Below the pieces are notes generated by a model. That model had not been told where the DNA came from, did no database searches, and was given only the letters and a program-made list of their open reading frames with translations. Positions 12,495 to 24,160 of a stretch of 64,000 nucleotides of DNA are shown here, one piece after another. The stretch lies in the NCBI GenBank assembly GCA_022575985.1, contig JAKSXM010000141.1, positions 248,001 through 312,000 of the forward strand, written 5' to 3'. Both the position numbers and the translations under genes were made by a program. Position 1 is the first letter of the stretch. The number at the start of each line of letters is the position of its first letter. Origin of the DNA: Anagrus nilaparvatae (taxonomy: Eukaryota > Arthropoda > Insecta > Hymenoptera > Mymaridae).

Positions 12495-13429
12495 TCTTAG
12501 TCACTATGCTCTACAAAATTATTATATTTACAAAAAAAATTCTCGCGAATATGATTGATAAATTTTTTTTTATATTTAAAAAATATCGGATCAATCCTGA
12601 AACAAAATTCGTAATCCGTAAATAACAATCTATAAATTAAAATACGTATCAATCATTTTATATCATAATTTCGTCCAAAAATATTCAGAACACTGTTGTA
12701 CACGCACGTATTGTCTTCTATACTTATATTAAAAATACTTAATATTTCAATATATACACACAGTCAACTTTAATTTTTAAATAACTAATTTTGAATTTAT
12801 ATTTAATTTATAAGAAATTGTATTGTGGTCCTGCTGATAACTTAATTATTTGATTGAACGTTATAGTTTACAGTAAATATACGTGGTTTTTTATGTTTGT
12901 AAACACTAGCACATGCTCTTCATTCTAGTTTTCAGCTTTCTGGCTATTCTGCTATACTTCTAAGAAGTAGTATATAGATGGTCAAGTATATGACTTCTAT
13001 GGTCCTGAGCCAGCGCCACCTTACGAGAAAAACTTGGTACTTCATATATAGGCCCGAGCACTGAAGCAATCCAGTCATCATGCAGGGAAGGGGTCTAAAA
13101 TTGAGGACTAACTTTATAGAAATGAAAAGCTCATAATTACTATACACTGAGAAAAAATATCCTTTTGTAGCAAAAAATTTACAATTTTAAGTTAAAAATT
13201 TTGCTGCAGATGGATTTTTTATTTGAGACAAATATAGCTCTTGTTGCTTCAAAAAATCAATTCAAGTTAATTAAGGCAAATACAGAATAGTTTTAATTTG
13301 TAACTAATATTAGAATATTATTGTAATTTATACTATGTAAAGGATCACAATCTTGTTTAATTTTATCATCAATGATGTTAAAATATTACAATAAATAAAT
13401 ACATAAATAATACGTATTTTCTTGATAAA
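12495..13429. other. MB1 upstream region and spacer
   Basis: This is the 5' flank of MB1 and should contain its promoter, but no element could be defined. At 13147 a lone CACTGAGAAAAA end appears, the same start as the element at 53110, without a matching right end; it is probably a truncated transposon. A less A+T-rich patch at about 12930-13120 has no recognisable product. Confidence 0.4.
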
Positions 13430-15177
13430 GAAATGATAATATTTGGATACTATAAAATGAGTATAATCAAAATAATACATTATATATTCATAACTTTTTT
13501 TTTTTTATACAAAGAAAACGATGTTTTGGCCGGTTTGGAAAACGGGTTTTTGGATCATTTTTAAAATCAAAAGAATTTTTTCCTCAGTTTAGGTTTTTTG
13601 GGCCGCCTAATATGGGGTCCAATTAAGAGGCTGGAAATTAGGGTAAAACTCTTCAAATCAGTAAAAACAACCCTATTTTTTTTTTGCAATATTTTGGAAC
13701 TAAAGCTAAGATGATCAATAATTTTTTTTCAAGATTAATTTACAAAGTATTCGTTTTTTTTTGTAGAAATTGCCTAACCACTGGAGAGAAGGTCTGCTCT
13801 ATGTATCTTGGCTACATAGCTATTTTTTTTATTTTTTTATGTAAAATATTTTGAGACAAAAATTTTCAAAAAATTAAGTATCCGATTTGAGATATCGAGT
13901 AAAAACCATATTTTCAGATATTAGTTCTTTCATATAATTAAATGAGGTATTACATACAAAATAAAAAATATTACATTATTTATATTGTTGTTGTTTCTAT
14001 CGCCCATGGTTTTTTTAAATATATATCTATTGTTTTCTATAAATTGACCTGTACTGGGCTGAGCTCGAAAATAATAGATATAAAAATATTATAGTTTTTT
14101 TTATTTTCTTATTTTTTATATTTTCAGAAAAAAATTTTAAAAAAATGAAGTATCAGATCCAAAAAATTACTATATATACGAGAAAAAAATTACTATTTCA
14201 CTGACTAGGAAAGTATGATTTAGTGACTAGAAAATTCAACTAGCATGAAAATTGAACTTTAATGGGGCGAATTGCCCATTTTAGGGTAAAATTCTAATAT
14301 AGGGAGTAAACAGAGTTTTCCCATCTGTTTACGCTAGATTACATTTTTCTCCCCGAATGGGGCCAATTTGGTAAAATTTGATAAAGACATTAATTCTGAA
14401 GCTTACAGTTTTCGTGATTTTGAAATGCGATCGACAATTTTTTATAATTTGTATTTGATGAATCTTAATTTTCAATTTGCAAGGTCATAGGAATACATTG
14501 CTATTTAAGTTAAAGCATTAAGTGCCATTTTTTATTATAATAAAATTTAATTTTACACAAAAAAAATGTAATATTACGTTAAATAAATTATCTCCCATAC
14601 TACTAATCCAAGAGTTAATTTTATTTATTATATGATTTTAAAGTTTAAGTTGTTTAAACAAATAATGGGGTTGATTTTTGCAAAAAGAAACCTGAAAATC
14701 GTGATCAGAGGGTCAAAAAGTACATAAATAAAGGTGTCACACGTAATTTTCGAAAAAATTTTGTTTAAACAATTTATTAACAATTAACTATTGTTTAAAC
14801 AATTAATCATACGACCTTATAAATTAGAAATTTTGGTTCAGTGAGTCAAAATATGTATAATAAAATCAGGGATTTATCAAAATTTTGAATTATTTTAGCT
14901 ACAGAATATTTAACATTTAGATTTTTGGCCAAATAATTTTGCAATAAATTGTTAATAACAAATAATTGACCACGAGTTTTGCAAAATAGACCTTGGATTC
15001 GTGTTTAGCGAGTCAAAAAACATAAATCCCCCCCTTTTTTTCCATGGAGCTTTTATGGCATTAAATAACATGGCTGGCGGCAGGACTAATAAATAATGGC
15101 AAAATTTAAATTCCAAAATTTTACATGAATTTTTAAAAAATTTTATAACTTATTATTTTGAACGTGATTCTGCACAG

Positions 15178-15600
15178 TAAAAAATAATGAACATAATATT
15201 AATGCCGTTCAGTAATTTTACTACGATTTAGTAATATTACTACAAGTTTAATAATTTGACTACATTTTGTAGTAATTTTACTACATTTATAGTAAATTTA
15301 AAATTTATTGAGATTTCACTCCGACACCCACGTTAGAGCTGCTTTGATTGAATATATAACCAAGTGATTGAAAAGCAGCTCTACCGCGGATATCTAAGCG
15401 AAATATCAATAAATTTTAAATTTACTACAAATGTAGTAAAATTACTAAGCTTGTAGTAATATTACTACGAAACAGTAAAATTACTATTAGTAGTAAAATT
15501 ACTACAAATTGTAGTAAATTTACTATTTTCGTAGTAATATTACTAAACCGTGGTAAAATTACTAAACGGTAGTAATATTGTGTTCAATATTTTTTAAAGT
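15178..15600. repeat. Inverted-repeat element made of TAGTAAAATTACTA iterons
   Basis: The two arms are inverted copies filled with variants of GTAGTAAAATTACTAC, each itself palindromic. They enclose a core with GTTAGAGCTGCTTTGAT facing AAAGCAGCTCTACCGC. The outer borders AGTAAAAAATAATGAAC and TTCAATATTTTTTAAAG are imperfect complements. No coding sequence is present. It is probably a non-autonomous foldback-type element; clear target duplications were not found. Confidence 0.65.
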
Positions 15601-15927
15601 TTGGGTAATACTTAAATTACTAAAATGGGTTTTCAAGGTTTTTTAACGCAAAAATAAACATAAATTTATGTCAGCGTAAGATTTTAGTTCTCTCAGATTA
15701 TTTTAATGGTAAATAATTAAACATTTTATTTAAAAAAAATTTTTCATTTGTTTTTGATGCCATTAAGTATTTCAGACTTGCTGAATAAACAAATGATTAA
15801 ATAATATTTTTATTAAATTTTTTTAAAATGTACTTATGATCAATAGATATTTCTCAATGTTAAGAATTAATTGCTAAATCGATTCCTAATATAAAAATTG
15901 ATGCTTTAATTAATTCCAAATATATAC

Positions 15928-16140
15928 ACATACAGCATAAAACGTTTCTGAAACGTTTCTAGAACGTTTCTAATGTAAACTAAAATGCAAACAGAAACGT
16001 TCATAGAACATTTTCAAAACGTTTAAGAAACGTTTTTTAGGTCTGCTTTTTCTTGGAAGCTAAACGTTTTAGAAACGTTTCTGTTTGCATTTTAGAAACG
16101 TTCTAGAAACTTTTTAGAAACGTTTTGTGCTGTATGTATA
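15928..16140. repeat. AAACGTTTC-iteron inverted repeat (copy 1, short form)
   Basis: Ends are CATACAGCATAAAACGTTTC and its near-complement AAACGTTTTGTGCTGTATG. The interior is a run of GAAACGTTTC variants around GCTTTTTCTTGGAAGC. The same family occurs at about 22130-22357, 41140-41366 and 46508-46951; this copy lacks the longer A+T centre seen at 46508. Confidence 0.7.
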
Positions 16141-16153
16141 GTTATTATACTAG

Positions 16154-16252
16154 TTTTCGGAGTCACTGATCACGATTCTGTAATCAGAATTTTAAACTTC
16201 GAAATAGCCCTTTCAAAAAATTCAATTTCAGAATTGTGATTAGCGACCCCGA
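16154..16252. repeat. Small inverted repeat (about 100 bp)
   Basis: TTTTCGGAGTCACTGATCAC and GTGATTAGCGACCCCGAAAA face each other with a few mismatches. This is a small hairpin-forming element or MITE remnant with no gene. Confidence 0.5.
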
Positions 16253-17637
16253 AAAATGTACAAGTGTACCGGAATTTGGCTTATTAAGTATAATATTTTT
16301 TAAGTTTGCAAAATTTTTACCTCTTTTCGACAATATATCAATAATTACGCAAAACTGGCAATCGATAAATGGATAAAACCTTCAAAATCGTTTTCAGCAA
16401 CCAAAAATACATAAAAATCACTGAATTGAATTCATATCACTCAATTTAAATTTTTTGGATGCATTTAACATTGCTTGTGCCTTTACTAATTCTTTGTAAA
16501 ATTTTTAACAGAAAGAAAGATGAAAGTTTGAGGTTAAAAAAAAAATGATTCGACAAAGCATTCTCTGTAAAAATATGATACTATACCACTTTTTAAGGTT
16601 ACAGTTGTTTTTCGATACATTTACATATTTTTAAAATTTGAACTTACCTTTTGATTGTAATATTTTTACGCTCGGAATGATATTAAGAAATGATTTTTAA
16701 ATAGGAGTTATTTTATGTAAAATTCCCGGCGAAAAGGGAAACCCGGAAAAGCAAAAAAACTGATGAGAACTTCATATGCGAAACCGATACTTTTTTATTC
16801 TTCTAATTTGCTTTAAAATTTTGGATTTGCCATAAATTTTTTGTAAAAATTTAAACAGTTTTTGAGAGATTCTTGAATTTAAATTATTCAATTAAAAACT
16901 TGAATACTACAAAAATAAATTTTCATTTTTACTAAAAGACGAGAAATTCTGATAGAAAAATTTTGAAATTTAGAAAAATTTTGATATCTGCAAATAAAAT
17001 AAAATAAAATAGTATAAAAAAAAAATAAGAGGCAAAGATTCTCGAATAACTGTTTGCCAACAAAATATTTGTGGGAAAACGAAAATTTTAAGGCTTACCA
17101 AAACAAAATAAAGGTTCCATTTTTTTTAAGTTCTCGTTGAATTTGGTTATAAACTGCAAACCAGATTTTACAAAACCATTATGAATTTTTAAATAAACTT
17201 TGACATTTTCAGTAAATATAGAACCACGTTGAATCAGAAAAAGATTACTAAGAGTGATAATTTTTCAGAAAACTGCTTTACATATTCAATTAAAAAAGCT
17301 ACTCTAGAAATAGTGAAATGAAATATTATTTTATGTAATATAATTGTAATTTGTTAATGACGTTAAATGTAATTTCTTTAAAAGAAATTTCTAATAAACT
17401 GCATTATTACTGGAAGTAAGTTTAAATGTAGGCGAAAAAATTTTTTCCTGTTAAAAAACTAAAAAAATTAAGCTTGAAAGATTCAAACGTTTTTGGAAAA
17501 TTCTTTTTAATAGATTGTAATTTTATTGTAAATATTAACATGGAACATGCTCCTAGGGAGGGTTATTTAAAAAAGACCCCGAATTTAGTCGGGGGGGAAG
17601 TCAAATGAACTTAGAATATTTTCGATTCAGGGACTTA

Positions 17638-18665
17638 CAAGGGGAGACCGGAACATTTGGGTCGCCAAATTACAATCTATACTTATGGATGATTTTAATA
17701 TGTTGAAAAAACACCCAAGATACCCTCCATTTATTCCAACGCGCCTTCTGAGCTTAGAAACGCAGGGCTCAATGTTATAAAATAGGGTTTTTTCGAAATC
17801 TTCCATATAACGCTGTAACCTTGCAAATTAACACATTCGCTGCGGCATGGGCGAAATGCGCCCATGATCCCATGTATTTTAAATGGAGTCACGTGACCTG
17901 ACGCAGCGAATGTGTTAACCAAAATACTTTCGGTTGGTCTCATTTTTTCAGTATAAGTACCATCTTTTAATTCCCGTCACCCGCAATGCTCCATCACCTA
18001 TTCTCTTATCGCTATAGTCAATAAACGAAATGCTCATTTTCCGACCGAAATGACCAATTTTTAAATTGCTGCCAAAAGTGCAATTTTCAATGAAATTAGG
18101 TCTTGCAGGTCTAAAAAAATTTTGTATTAGCTCTAAGTTTTGAAAAATGCTTTACTCGCTTCTTTTTGGTTACTCATTTAGCAGATATGATAATTTAATA
18201 ATTTAAAGACAAAGTCTCACTTTAAAGTTTTTTAAAAAAAATCATATTTTATCGCTATCTTTGTGGAGTAAATATCATATCTCCGAAACAATTAAAGCTA
18301 AAAGAACGAATAAAAAATTTTTGAAAACTTGGAACTTGTAAAAAATTTTTGAGACTTGTAAAACTCATTTTCATTAAAAATTACAATTTAGGCAACAATT
18401 TGAAAATTGGTAATTTCGCACCAACAATGGGCATTTGGTTTATTGACTATAGCGATGAGCGAATAGATGATAGAGCATTGCGGTTGACGGGAATTAAAAG
18501 ATGGTACTGATACAAAAAAAATGAGACCAACCGGAAGTATTTTGGTTGAAATACAATGAAACAGCGTCATTTTGAAAATTGTCTTGGGTGTATATTCAAA
18601 ATATTAAAGTAATCCATAACTATAGATTGTAATTTGGCGACCCAAATGTTCCGGTCTCCCCTTGT
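17638..18665. repeat. 1-kb palindromic element
   Basis: The outer arms start CAAGGGGAGACCGGAACATT and end with the complement. They remain complementary inward through TTTATTGACTATAGCGAT-like blocks near 18010 and 18440, with a non-complementary centre at about 18090-18380. The left arm is lengthened by a separate small insertion at 17832-17914. No coding frame is seen. Confidence 0.75.
17832..17914. mobile_element. 83-bp MITE with TTAA target site (piggyBac-like)
   Basis: The terminal repeats CACATTCGCTGCGGCA and TGACGCAGCGAATGTG are flanked on both sides by TTAA (17828-17831 and 17915-17918), the target site of piggyBac-type transposases. The opposite arm of the host palindrome lacks it. 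At 83 bp it is one of the smallest elements in the window. Confidence 0.75.
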
Positions 18666-19257
18666 TAATATAAATTCGGTTCTAGGACTTAAAATAATTA
18701 GGGAGAGTAATAAGTTAAAACTCTTATATAACTGAACATTCTCCATATGCTCATTGGATGTGTTAATGAAATTCTTAAAACAGTTATATAAGTTTTTTAT
18801 TAACTATTACTGCTAAAAATGTTTAAAAACTTATGCGTTATAAAATATGATGTATTTTGTAAAAAAATATTAAATACCATCTGGAAAAATGATTCATGCC
18901 TGTAATATTTTTTGACCTTTAATTAATTTGTAAAATTTTATTATTCATATTTGTAAGTAAAAATTTGATTCTTTGTTATTAAAAAAATTTTACACAAAAC
19001 ATTTTTTATTAATGGTGATATTAAATTTTATGATAACTATAATGTAGTAAGTAAAATAATTACTGCGATATTTTTGAATATTATAAATATTGATTAATAA
19101 ATGTAAAAATATTATTTTAACTTTAATAGAACTACAAAAAGAATTTTCAAAAAAATAATTTAAAAAGACGAAAAAATTAATTTATTTAAATCCCAAATCC
19201 GAAAATCCTGGAAACTGCATCCTTTGCTGTTTTTGGTTCTGAGCCTTCTTCACAAAA

Positions 19258-20491
19258 TCACATCTGAAAATAAAAAATGATATTTCAAAAGAATTTAATA
19301 TTTACATACTTATAAACTGTAAAAAATTAAATAGCGGTAAATTAAAATAAAAAAAAAAATGTACAGTATTAATGTGTAAAAATTATTTACCAGTGACCGA
19401 AGTAATTTATTATTCAGTCTTTGACTAGAATTGATAATTTGCTCGTAATCTGGATGGTTTTTAAATACTGATTTGTTCTTAATAATAAAATTTACAATTG
19501 CATCCATTAATTTCATTGCATTGCTGGCATCAGCTATCAAAACAATTTTTCCAATATTATCGATGTTGATGTTATCAAGAAGTGTCTTTTCGCAAAGAAC
19601 CTTTAAATCCTTAATGCCGTATTTGTCTGCAACCATAATCAAATCGTGAGCAATATTGTGCAAATTTTCTACTTTATTGATATAAATAAAACGTAACATT
19701 TCATGTATAATTTCATAGGATGCATCCTTTATTTCTACAGAATCTAGCGATACATCTTTCTTTATAATTTCTAAAAATACGGGGCTTGCAGCAGCTAGCA
19801 CATTTTTGTGAGCTTTCACTTCTTTTTTATCAATAATTAATGTGAAATCAGCAAACAATGTATCTTCATATAAATTTTTCCACATACTGTTGACAGTTTC
19901 TTGTACTACAGCTTCTGACATTGAATCCAGGTCGTCTTTTATTTCCCATAATTGCATTGTTCTTAAAGTGAAATCTGCTTTAGCCCAAGCTTTAATGCAA
20001 CAAAAGAGTATAAGCTTATCGTCTTGCAAACAATTTTCTACAACATCTTTTTCTATGTATTTAGCCCATCCGAAACCAATACCATCTTTTTCGAATTCAT
20101 TAGAACTTTCTCGTTTCATCTGTAATTTATTATTTTGATTGAACAATCTTATTGAAAAATCAGCCTGAATGCTCATAGATTTTGTAAAACTTGGACATAA
20201 GAAAACTGACACATAATCTTTATTTTCATCACTATTCCCATTTGGATATATTGTAAGATACCAAGAAATGCTTTTATTTTTTTCCATTTTAAAAAATTTA
20301 CTTGTCATACTTGAACCAATACTCAAATCTTGCTTTTTGCTGTAATCATGAATGATGCAAAGAAAATTGCAATAAAATGGATCGGAGTTTATAAATTCTT
20401 CGGTAGAGTACAGATCGTTTACTTGAAGGCCCGTGTCACCCGCACAAAAACTTTTTGCAGCCAAAAGAACTTTTTTATTTGAATAACTCAT
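19258..20491 (-). CDS. MB2: MATH-BTB (TD-POZ/SPOP-like) protein
   Basis: Exon 1 is 20491-19391 (367 codons), starting MSYSNKKVLLAAKSFC; a longer upstream frame has no ATG. The MATH domain covers about residues 35-170 (FLCIIHDYSKK, ISWYLTIYPNG) and the BTB domain about 203-305 (LFADFTLIIDKKEVKAHKNV, AAASPVFLEI), then a BACK-like tail. A donor CTG|GTAAAT is followed by an acceptor TTATTTTCAG|ATGTGA at 19263. Splicing there gives ...RSLM and a stop at 19258. A second reading of the 3' exon (CDFVKKAQNQKQQ) is open but out of phase with this donor. The role by family is cullin-3 substrate adaptor. Its unit II counterpart, MB4, is broken. The sequence lies 3.7 kb downstream of MB3 on the same strand; each gene probably has its own promoter. 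Confidence 0.85.
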
Positions 20492-20553
20492 TATTTTTCT
20501 TAATTTCTTTGCTTTTTCGAAATCTTGCAAATAAAACTAAATTCACTTTTAAA

Positions 20554-20564
20554 TTATCTGATAA
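20554..20564 (-). promoter_or_regulatory. Candidate GATA/initiator motif upstream of MB2
   Basis: The palindrome-like TTATCAGATAA lies 63 nt upstream of the ATG. The same block recurs before MB3 (25481-25491), MB4 (36627-36637) and MB5 (45749-45759) although the flanks differ more between the MB2/MB4 and MB3/MB5 pairs. It resembles a GATA-factor site or a TCAG-type initiator. Shared ancestry alone could explain it. Confidence 0.3.
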
Positions 20565-20759
20565 AAATCAAATGTTTAAAGGCATTCCACGTGCACTTTG
20601 CCCATTTCACATCCAGTCGAACTGTTTAACTAGTCATATTATATTATGTTTGATGGTTTGTAATGTATTTATATGTGGATATAAAATTTATAAATTCCTA
20701 CACATACACACCCATCTAACACTATTTACATCGTAGTTTTCTTCAAAATATTTACAAAG

Positions 20760-23100
20760 TCGTTGTGTTCAACTATACTAGTGTAAACATACAAAAAAAT
20801 TCAAATGTAAATTTAACTGATTAGAATTATTCCAAGAATTTTTTTTAAAAATTATAAATTTATTAATTTCAACGTGTAATTTTGCATTTATTTCTTTATT
20901 TTCGTTTAAGTAGATGTCTGATTAAAGTATTTCTGTGCAAAAATTACTTTTTATGCAAAAAATAAGATTTCTAAACTTTTTAGTAAGCCTTTAGTTATAG
21001 AGCGAAGCTCTACCTTATATATGATGCGAAAATCGACACCTTGTTGGCAGGATATAATAAAAGCAATCGGATTGCTTTCATTTTTTAAAACTGAGTTTTT
21101 TTCATGGTTTTGATGATCTGTATAGTTTTTAGACCCTATACGAAATTTCTAAAGGCATGTTTATTCTTGTATTTTTGCTTCATACGGGTGAAAAACCTTA
21201 AAATTGTAAAGTCGCGCAATAAACTTCCTAGCTTTTTTATTAACTTGGCATCGGTGAATTATCATAAAAATTCAAAATAACATAAGATTTATTTGTATTA
21301 ATTATGAAATAATTCACATTTTATTTAAAGCTATTTGTCCAGAAAATTTTTGTGTAAAATTTACTCACACATAAACAAAAGTGAAAAATATTTTTAACCT
21401 CAATATTTTCGAGGAGTAAAGTTATATATGCTTGCATTCCTGCATTCTGCACTATTTTTTGAAAAATAATTATTTCTTAAATTTTCTAATCTTTAAAAAT
21501 TGTTAATTTCTTAAATTCTAAATTAAATTATATTTTTATTCAATAGAAACCTTTGAATAAAGTTTTGATAATTTTTTGGTTATTTGACCAGAAACAGTTG
21601 AAAATTTTCTGGACAAATAGACCTGGCCTTTATTTAAGCTTTTGTATAAAAGTACTATTACGTTATTTTGTTAAATAAATAAAAAAATACAAAAATAATA
21701 TAATTGAAATTTTCGTAGCAACTTAATGTACTTGCTTTATAGATTATAACCTTAATGATAAAATTTGTGGGTTACAGACTTGAAATGTAAAACGTACACT
21801 AAAAAAATGAAATCAACAAAAATTTGGTAAAATAAGAAACTAGGCCAAAACTTTATTTAGAAGGCAGCCATTTATTACGCAAAACAAAAGCCCTTCGTTT
21901 CTAGGCCCTGAAGGAGTCATAATAATGATTTAGTGTGATTCGGTGTTCAAAATGTAGTAAACTTTCTTTGTAAGTATTGAGATTCATTTGTGAAGATCGC
22001 GTGGAAATAGATGTTTTAGTGTAGTCACTTACTTTTTTTCGCAAAATTGAATTTTATTAACAAATGCAAACTCTAAGATTTATAATATACACAGGCTGTG
22101 ATCCTTAATTTTTTTTTCTAAGTTTTTTTTTCACATTTTTTTTATAAGTAATCACATAGCAAAAAAAAAATTTAATTTTTTGGACCAAAAATTTTTATTC
22201 AGAAACGTTTCTAAAACGTTTAGCTTCCAAGAAAAAGCGGATCAAAAAACGTTTCTTAAACGTTTTGAAAACGTTCTATAAACGTTTCTGATTGCATTTT
22301 AGTTTACATTAGAAACGTTCTAGAAAAGTTTAAGAAACGTTTTGTGCTGCATGTGTAGTAGAGAAAAAATACACTGAATTTTGTGAAACATTCACATTCT
22401 TGTTGTAGTCATTATCGCTACACTAGTAAAAAAATATTTATTGTGACTACAAATCTATCTTATTTGTCAAAATAAACATTTTTAAGATTCGCTTAAGGTG
22501 GCTCACGGAGTTTATGAAAAACGAATAATATGAAGTAAAATTTACTTGAGATGAAGATAATTAAAAAACAAATCCATTGATCCCAAAAAATACTCAGGTT
22601 CCCGATCAATTAAGAAAGAAAGAAGTAACTGAAAATTTTTAAGGTTAACACCGCGTTCTTATGGGAGTTGATATTGTTTTACTTCGTACTAATTCAATAA
22701 CGAATCTTTTTAGATAAAATTCTACACACGTGTTATTTAACAAAAATATAAACTTTTCCAAGAAAAAAATACAATAGTTGCCGATCAAATTATACACACA
22801 TAATTTTAGTCGCGGGCCCCATTCAATAAAATGTTTTGTATTTTAAAAATTTTGTTTACACCGCACTCATTATATAAGAAAATGCATTATCATTAATAAT
22901 AACATCTAAATATTCACATATCTACAAAATAAATAATAAAATATAATCAATTAGTTATGCCCCCTCTGATGTTACCCTAAAATATACGGACCTAATACCG
23001 TGCGCCACCTTAAGAATGTACTATTTATTTACAATAAATAATTCGATTATCAATTATATAGCCCATAATGATATATCTTAACGACTTTTAAATATATAAC
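20760..23100. other. Spacer between MB2 and the 60-codon ORF
   Basis: No gene is recognised. The stretch is duplicated in unit II (36830-37139 and 40143-43365), which shows where unit II took up new insertions. It contains an AAACGTTTC-iteron element (22130-22357). Confidence 0.5.
22130..22357. repeat. AAACGTTTC-iteron element (copy 2, right half)
   Basis: The right half and part of the centre of the family seen in full at 46508-46951 are present: CAGAAACGTTTCTAAAACG, GCTTCCAAGAAAAAGCGGA, and the end AAACGTTTTGTGCTGCATG. The left arm is missing. The same truncated copy is in unit II at about 41140-41366, so truncation predates the duplication. Confidence 0.65.
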
Positions 23101-23283
23101 ATGGCAATCTTCTATATTTATATAGATAAACAGTGCATGCAGTTTCTTCATGCAAAACGTAGGATGAGAGAAATTCAAACCTGTAAAACGCTGGATCAAA
23201 AAATCTTTCAAATCATTGGCATACCATTAGGTTGCGAATTTAAAACATTAAAGATCTCCCTATTTACCATTGTTTTAAATTAA
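23101..23283 (+). CDS. Unrecognised 60-codon ORF kept in both units
   Basis: ATG-initiated frame starting MAIFYIYIDKQCMQFLHAKR and ending ISLFTIVLN. The copy in unit II (43366-43548) is also open, with two amino-acid changes (D to N, K to Q) and at least one silent change. I recognise no family, signal peptide or splice site. It may be a fragment of a larger gene, a small-protein gene, or chance, since frames of this length are not rare. Confidence 0.25.
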   Translation: MAIFYIYIDKQCMQFLHAKRRMREIQTCKTLDQKIFQIIGIPLGCEFKTLKISLFTIVLN

Positions 23284-23329
23284 TTACGTCTTTACCGAAC
23301 AATTAAAAATATCAATATATTAATTCAGA

Positions 23330-23395
23330 GGCGGCTCTTGAGTTGCAAAGCCGCCCGTAGGTAAAATTCCGTGGGGTCTCCTCAAGACCAGTGAA
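23330..23395. repeat. Small inverted repeat, hAT-like ends
   Basis: CAGAGGCGGCTCTTGAG faces CTCAAGACCAGTG. The CAGAGGC/CCAGTG-type ends resemble the 63-bp element at 49100. A copy lies at about 43595-43660 in unit II. No gene. Confidence 0.35.
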
Positions 23396-24160
23396 TTTCA
23401 TAAGAATATTTAAAGATTCTAAAAAAGAAAAGTCATTAAAATTAATTACGCCAATTCATATAAAATAAATTTATTATTTACTAATTTAAGAATATTTTTG
23501 TTTTAGGAACTTCATTATTTTGGTGACAACATATCTGACAGGAAGAAGCTTTGAAGAAAATAAAGAGAATTTTTTAACAACAACATGTTTTAACAACCTG
23601 GAAAATAAAGATTTCAGATATAAAACAACTCAACTAAGTAATTTCATCAACACATCAATCTTGAAATTATAATTAATTTTTGTCAATAACTAATTTTTTC
23701 ATATTCCTAATTAAAGTTGCTTTTTTATCTATTAAATGCTGTAGAGAGAGTGCAAGCATAGTGAATTCTAAAAAGTTTTTATGATAAGTCTTGTTTTGCT
23801 ATAATAAAAAATAATTTAAAAAAAATAAATAATCCAAAATTATCCACTCTAGAAAATGGCCCTTTTATTATTAAATTTTTTTCTAAAATTGTTTCATGTA
23901 TTTAGTATAAATACAAATACTTTGTCAATATTTTTTTTGTATATTTTAAAAAAATACTTGTAACATATTTTTATAGTCATCTAAACATTTTTACATATAA
24001 TCATAATTGAAAAATTTCAAAAAAATAGTAAATTAATTATTTAAAAAAAAAAATAATAATGGAAAACTAATTTTATTTTATAAGCTTTCTATATTTATTA
24101 AAATCTGAGATCCCAAAATGGCATTCTATTAATTCTCGGTTTTGAGGTCTGCTCAAGTAA
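23396..24160. other. 3' flank of MB3
   Basis: A+T-rich DNA with no gene; repeated in unit II (43661-44428). Confidence 0.4.

Larger units (their letters stand above)
15016..18849. other. 3.8-kb block present only in unit I
   Basis: Unit II passes directly from the equivalent of about 15015 to about 18850, so this block is either an insertion in unit I or a deletion in unit II. It has no convincing terminal repeat or target duplication, which favours deletion. It contains no gene but several palindromic elements, listed separately; the rest (16260-17540 and 18670-18849) is plain A+T-rich DNA. Confidence 0.7.

Noticed and set aside
20455..20736. 93-codon plus-strand frame (also 36528-36809)
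   Set aside because: Overlaps the start of MB2/MB4 on the other strand, lacks an ATG and is conserved only because of the duplication.
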